Shown one piece after another: positions 5,452 through 7,626 of a DNA stretch of 7,626 nt. Each line of letters starts with the position of its first letter. Position 1 is the stretch's first letter. The notes beneath the pieces are model-generated. The model made no database searches. It saw only the letters and a program-made list of their open reading frames with translations, and was not told where the DNA came from. Source of the DNA: Planctomycetaceae bacterium (GTDB lineage Bacteria; Planctomycetota; Planctomycetia; Pirellulales; Thermoguttaceae). A program made the translations under genes and the position numbers. The stretch is from NCBI GenBank assembly GCA_031259095.1, contig JAIRLW010000598.1, positions 1 through 7,626 of the forward strand, given 5' to 3'.

Positions 5452-6561
5452 ATGGTTAAAGAATCAACGAAAAATTTTGGAATTATAGGTTGCGGCATGA
5501 TTGCCGGCTTTCACGCGAAAGCGATTGAGGCTGTTGGTGGGACGCTTGTTGCGTGTTATGACATGGTTCCGCAATCGGCAGATCGTTTGGCGTCGCAATA
5601 TTCCGGTTGTAAAGCCTATCACGGTTTTAGGGAATTTCTTGCTGATGATCGTATTGATATTGTGACCATCGGCACACCAAGCGGCGCTCATATTGAACCG
5701 GCATTGGCGGCGGCGGAAGCGGGAAAACATGTTATTGTTGAAAAACCGCTTGAAATTACGTTGGAACGTTGTGATCGGATTATTGCGGCGTGCCGAAAGT
5801 CCAACGTTAAACTCGCAACCGTTTTTCATAGCCGTTTTCACGATTCGTCGCAGAAAATCAAAAAAGCGATTAATGCCGGACGTTTTGGACGTTTAACACT
5901 TGGCGATGCGATTGTGAAATGGTACAGAACTCAGGAGTACTACGATAGTGGAGCATGGCGTGGAACGTGGGAACTTGACGGCGGCGGAGCGTTGATGAAT
6001 CAGGCAATTCATACCATTGATCTTTTGACATGGCTTATGGGACCTGTTGTGGAAATCACCGCTCACACCGCATTGTTAGCCCATGAACGGATTGAAGTTG
6101 AAGATGTTGCGGCGGCAACCCTGAAATTCGCAAACGGAGCGTTAGGAACGATTGTCGGAACCACCGCTTCGTATCCCGGATACTTGAAACGGGTTGAAAT
6201 CAGCGGGTCGAAAGGTTCGGCTGTTTTGGAAGAAGAAGACATTGTCAAGTGGGATTTTGCCGTTTCCACACCGGAAGACGCCGAAATTCGTGAGGCGATG
6301 ACTTATCGTCAATCCGGCGGCGGTGGAGCGGCTGACCCGTCCGCGATTAATTTTTCCGGTCACGCCAAACTTTTTGCCAATATGATGGCTGCCATTGACG
6401 GCAAAGAGGAATTGGTTGTTGACGGCAATGAAGGACGTCGAAGTGTTGAAATCATTCTTGGTATTTACAAAGCTGCCGAATCTGGTCAAATTGTCCGGTT
6501 GCCGCTTGCGAAAGACCCCGAATTTACCCGAAAGTCGAACCCAACTAAAGGAAAACTCTAA
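5452..6561 (+). CDS. Gfo/Idh/MocA oxidoreductase, sugar/cyclitol dehydrogenase-like
   Basis: A second NAD(P)-dependent dehydrogenase, 369 residues from the ATG at 5452. The Rossmann motif is FGIIGCGMIAGFH (GxGxxA at Gly13, Gly15, Ala18), followed by an acidic residue at Asp37 (ACYDM). Glu97-Lys98-Pro99 is the EKP motif. The C-terminal domain carries YYDSGAWRGTWELDGGGALMNQ (residues 163-184) and then AIHTIDLLTWLMGP. In these, Lys98, Asp176, His187 and Asp190 are the likely catalytic or substrate-contacting residues. This version is typical of presumed sugar or inositol dehydrogenases. It differs clearly from the preceding gene, so the two are not a recent duplication. The substrate is unknown. 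An in-frame TTG at 5395 would add 19 residues, but these would be translated from the phased TCGA repeat and lie outside the fold, so the ATG is preferred. No Shine-Dalgarno sequence is evident. Co-transcription with the preceding gene is possible across the 113-base gap. Confidence 0.87.
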   Translation: MVKESTKNFGIIGCGMIAGFHAKAIEAVGGTLVACYDMVPQSADRLASQYSGCKAYHGFREFLADDRIDIVTIGTPSGAHIEPALAAAEAGKHVIVEKPLEITLERCDRIIAACRKSNVKLATVFHSRFHDSSQKIKKAINAGRFGRLTLGDAIVKWYRTQEYYDSGAWRGTWELDGGGALMNQAIHTIDLLTWLMGPVVEITAHTALLAHERIEVEDVAAATLKFANGALGTIVGTTASYPGYLKRVEISGSKGSAVLEEEDIVKWDFAVSTPEDAEIREAMTYRQSGGGGAADPSAINFSGHAKLFANMMAAIDGKEELVVDGNEGRRSVEIILGIYKAAESGQIVRLPLAKDPEFTRKSNPTKGKL

Positions 6562-6574
6562 AAGTAATACTATT

Positions 6575-6604
6575 TGCCGAAAACTGCTAAAAATTGCCAA
6601 AAAC
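6575..6604 (+). repeat. 10-bp TGCCRAAAAC tandem repeat
   Basis: Three consecutive 10-base units, TGCCGAAAAC, TGCTAAAAAT and TGCCAAAAAC, start at 6575, 6585 and 6595, just after the stop of the second oxidoreductase. The period equals that of the neighbouring TCGA repeat but the unit and the phase differ. Confidence 0.55.
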
Positions 6605-6611
6605 AAATTTT

Positions 6612-6661
6612 TCGACTTTGGTTGATTTCAGTCGCCTAAAATCGACTGCAATCGAATAAAA
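6612..6661 (+). repeat. 10-bp-phased TCGA repeat, locus 3
   Basis: TCGA or one-base variants occur at 6612, 6622 (TTGA), 6632 (TCGC), 6642 and 6652, exactly ten bases apart over five units. The units are TCGACTTTGG, TTGATTTCAG, TCGCCTAAAA, TCGACTGCAA and TCGAATAAAA. Orientation and unit are the same as at 5353-5419. Confidence 0.7.
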
Positions 6662-6669
6662 TTAATTAA

Positions 6670-6698
6670 TTTTTAGAGATTCCTTTTTTAGAGATTCC
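6670..6698 (+). repeat. Tandem pair of TTTTTAGAGATTCC
   Basis: Two identical 14-base copies begin at 6670 and 6685, a period of 15. The same 14-mer occurs reversed at 3916-3929, and a one-base variant lies beside the gspK start. Confidence 0.65.
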
Positions 6699-7024
6699 TT
6701 AAAAACCTTACCATTATTCAATGATCTTTTCTGTAACTACATCGATGATGTTAACACCAACAGTGGACAGGAATGATACTCGGAAACGATTATTCCGACT
6801 GGTTCATTGTATGATCCGTGTTGTTCCTTTCTGCTGTTCCCGACTATTTACTTTTTTTGTATCCCGCCTCAATATCATGTATCCGTCCTGTCGTTTTGAT
6901 GATGAATACTGCAACCTATTGCGTAATCATGATGATATTGACCGACGGAAATATTATTTGGAAAATAAAATCGTAACATTACCTATCCTTAATCCCGCCT
7001 CCCTTATTCCCACCTTAAACTAAA
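6699..7024. other. Stretch without a convincing gene before the response regulator
   Basis: A 100-codon open frame fills it (ATG 6721 to TAA 7021-7023), ending one base before the response regulator ATG. I do not believe it is a gene: the predicted protein is a mix rich in Arg, Cys and Phe with no recognisable fold, it has no ribosome binding site, and it has no codon pattern like its neighbours. If it were real, its abutting stop could couple translation to the regulator, which itself lacks a Shine-Dalgarno sequence. More likely this is a leader and promoter region. Confidence 0.4.
6938..6966 (+). promoter_or_regulatory. Possible promoter of the response regulator
   Basis: TTGACC (6938-6943, five of six) is followed after 17 bases by GAAAAT (6961-6966, four of six), which would give a leader of about 50 bases. 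The -10 element is poor, so this is a candidate only. Confidence 0.25.
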
Positions 7025-7384
7025 ATGAAAAAGAAAATATTAATTGTTGACGATGATCGTGAGATTATTGAATCGATTCGGATTGCTTTAGAGGCAGCCG
7101 GATATGATGTTGTTGTTTCTTTTGACGGTGATCAAGGTTTGATACTGGTCAACAAAGAAAAACCTGATTTAGTCATCCTCGATATTATGATGCCTAAGCG
7201 GAGTGGATTTCTTATTCTTGAAACGCTCCGTCAGACACAATTCTATCCGATCCGTGTCATTATGATTACGGCAAACGAAGGAGAACGCCATAAGGCTTAT
7301 GCGGAAAGTCTGGGCATTGACGGTTATATCCGTAAGCCGTTCCCGATTGATGTGCTTCTGGAACTTGTGAAACGAACCTTGTAA
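7025..7384 (+). CDS. Single-domain CheY-like response regulator
   Basis: A stand-alone receiver domain of 119 residues with no output domain. It accepts phosphate from a histidine kinase and signals through protein contacts in the cytoplasm. The complete receiver signature is present: acidic Mg2+ pocket Asp9, Asp10 and Asp11 (ILIVDDD), phosphoacceptor Asp53 (VILDIMMP), switch Thr82 (IMITANEG), Tyr101 and the invariant Lys104 (IRKPF). It ends right after the last receiver helix (LLELVKRTL), so it is full length, not truncated. No kinase, chemotaxis or effector gene lies in the window, so its partner is unknown. It could belong to a phosphorelay, motility or gliding pathway, or a kinase encoded further right. 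The start follows directly from the fold. The region ahead of the ATG is pyrimidine-rich with no Shine-Dalgarno sequence. Confidence 0.9.
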   Translation: MKKKILIVDDDREIIESIRIALEAAGYDVVVSFDGDQGLILVNKEKPDLVILDIMMPKRSGFLILETLRQTQFYPIRVIMITANEGERHKAYAESLGIDGYIRKPFPIDVLLELVKRTL

Positions 7385-7390
7385 CTCACC

Positions 7391-7472
7391 AAACATCAAA
7401 ATCAAGAGATAAACGATGTTTCATAACAAGTGGGTGATGTTTCGCCGAAACATCGCGTCGGCGAAAGCCGAC
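7391..7472 (+). repeat. Hairpin cluster after the response regulator
   Basis: AAACATC (7391-7397) is complementary to GATGTTT (7415-7421). The next stem, 7436-7454, is a perfect 8-bp hairpin around GCC (GATGTTTC with GAAACATC). Because both GATGTTT copies match both AAACATC copies, alternative pairings are possible. A 6-bp stem with a GAAA tetraloop (GTCGGC-GAAA-GCCGAC) follows at 7457-7472. None is followed by a T-run, so a standard intrinsic terminator is unlikely. Confidence 0.6.
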
Positions 7473-7487
7473 TTGTCCCCGCGAACG

Positions 7488-7533
7488 GACGGCAATCAGA
7501 ACCCCAAAATGGTCGGAAATTCTAATTGCCGGC
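7488..7533 (+). repeat. Imperfect inverted repeat
   Basis: The 14-base arms 7488-7501 and 7520-7533 are reverse complements at 12 positions, including an uninterrupted CGGCAAT/ATTGCCG. The 18-base loop contains no obvious motif. It continues the hairpin-rich stretch after the response regulator. Confidence 0.5.
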
Positions 7534-7548
7534 GTTTCATTAATTCCC

Positions 7549-7571
7549 GTAACCTTTCGGCGAAAGGTTAC
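7549..7571 (+). repeat. Perfect 10-bp hairpin with TTTCGGCGAAA core
   Basis: GTAACCTTTC and GAAAGGTTAC pair perfectly around GGC. The central 11 bases (TTTCGGCGAAA) are the reverse complement of the centre of the hairpin at 7436-7454, while the outer stem bases differ. The flank (CTGCCTGATAAAA) lacks a T-run. The remaining 55 bases to the window edge show no feature I can assign. Confidence 0.6.
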
Positions 7572-7626
7572 CTGCCTGATAAAATATCATTGCCCAAAAG
7601 TTTTTGCATCGGTGATTTCAATGGTA

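Noticed and set aside
4259..6561. The two oxidoreductases as a recent tandem duplication
   Set aside because: They share only family motifs (GxGxx[GA], EKP, HxxD). The C-terminal domains differ throughout, so they belong to separate subfamilies.
2023..6561. A single sugar-acid catabolic operon comprising the enolase-superfamily enzyme and both oxidoreductases
   Set aside because: The enzyme gene is divergent from the oxidoreductases and separated by 877 bases full of repeats. No transporter, kinase, aldolase or regulator is present, so a shared pathway is not supported.
5353..6661. CRISPR array suggested by regularly spaced repeats
   Set aside because: The periods are 9-10 bp with units of the same length and no spacers. 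CRISPR repeats are 20-40 bp with unique spacers of similar size, and no cas gene is present.
6721..7023. 100-codon open frame before the response regulator
   Set aside because: It has an Arg/Cys/Phe-rich composition, no recognisable domain and no ribosome binding site. The only point in its favour is that its stop abuts the regulator start, so it is described as a doubtful leader region instead.
7436..7571. Intrinsic terminators for the response regulator
   Set aside because: The hairpins are strong but none is followed by a run of T on the plus strand. Rho-independent termination is therefore not supported.
7572..7626. C-terminus of a minus-strand gene entering from the right edge
   Set aside because: Two minus-strand frames are open for a dozen or more codons before a stop, but the fragment is too short to choose between them or to show coding character.

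Overview
The window looks like chromosomal DNA from a Gram-negative, moderately AT-rich bacterium, most likely a planctomycete or a relative in the PVC group. This is an inference from three things. GspK is of the long (about 530-residue) type. The enolase-superfamily protein and the two Gfo/Idh/MocA oxidoreductases are of a style I associate with planctomycetes. Most start codons lack a clear Shine-Dalgarno sequence. No taxonomic marker such as rRNA is present.

Layout from left to right. Positions 1-179 (minus) hold the first 59 codons of an unrecognised gene, preceded by a near-consensus TTGACA-17-TATACT promoter. Positions 272-1864 (minus) encode the type II secretion minor pseudopilin GspK, standing alone without other gsp genes in view. 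Positions 2023-3381 (minus) encode a mandelate racemase/muconate lactonizing enzyme-type protein with a strong ribosome binding site. A gene-free stretch of about 880 bases (3382-4258) follows, then two Gfo/Idh/MocA oxidoreductases in tandem on the plus strand (4259-5338 and 5452-6561). The first resembles UDP-N-acetylglucosamine 3-dehydrogenase-type proteins; the second resembles sugar or cyclitol dehydrogenases. After a further 463 bases without a convincing gene comes a single-domain CheY-like response regulator (7025-7384). The window ends in a cluster of hairpins.

The genes are individually ordinary and do not form an obvious shared pathway. The enolase-superfamily enzyme and the oxidoreductases could all act on sugars or sugar acids, but they are divergent and far apart, so this is only a possibility. 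No defence system, CRISPR array, transposase, tRNA or rRNA was found.

The unusual content lies between the genes. Almost every intergenic gap carries short-period or palindromic repeats. There are 10-bp-phased TCGA repeats at three loci, a separate 10-bp TGCC repeat, and a 9-bp TTAGGGACA repeat that occurs once as a direct array and once folded into a large palindrome. A 14-bp TTTTTAGARATTCC motif occurs four times at three loci. A 219-bp nested palindrome is built of small GC-rich hairpins, and a terminal hairpin cluster shares a TTTCGSCGAAA core. These are the features most worth following up.
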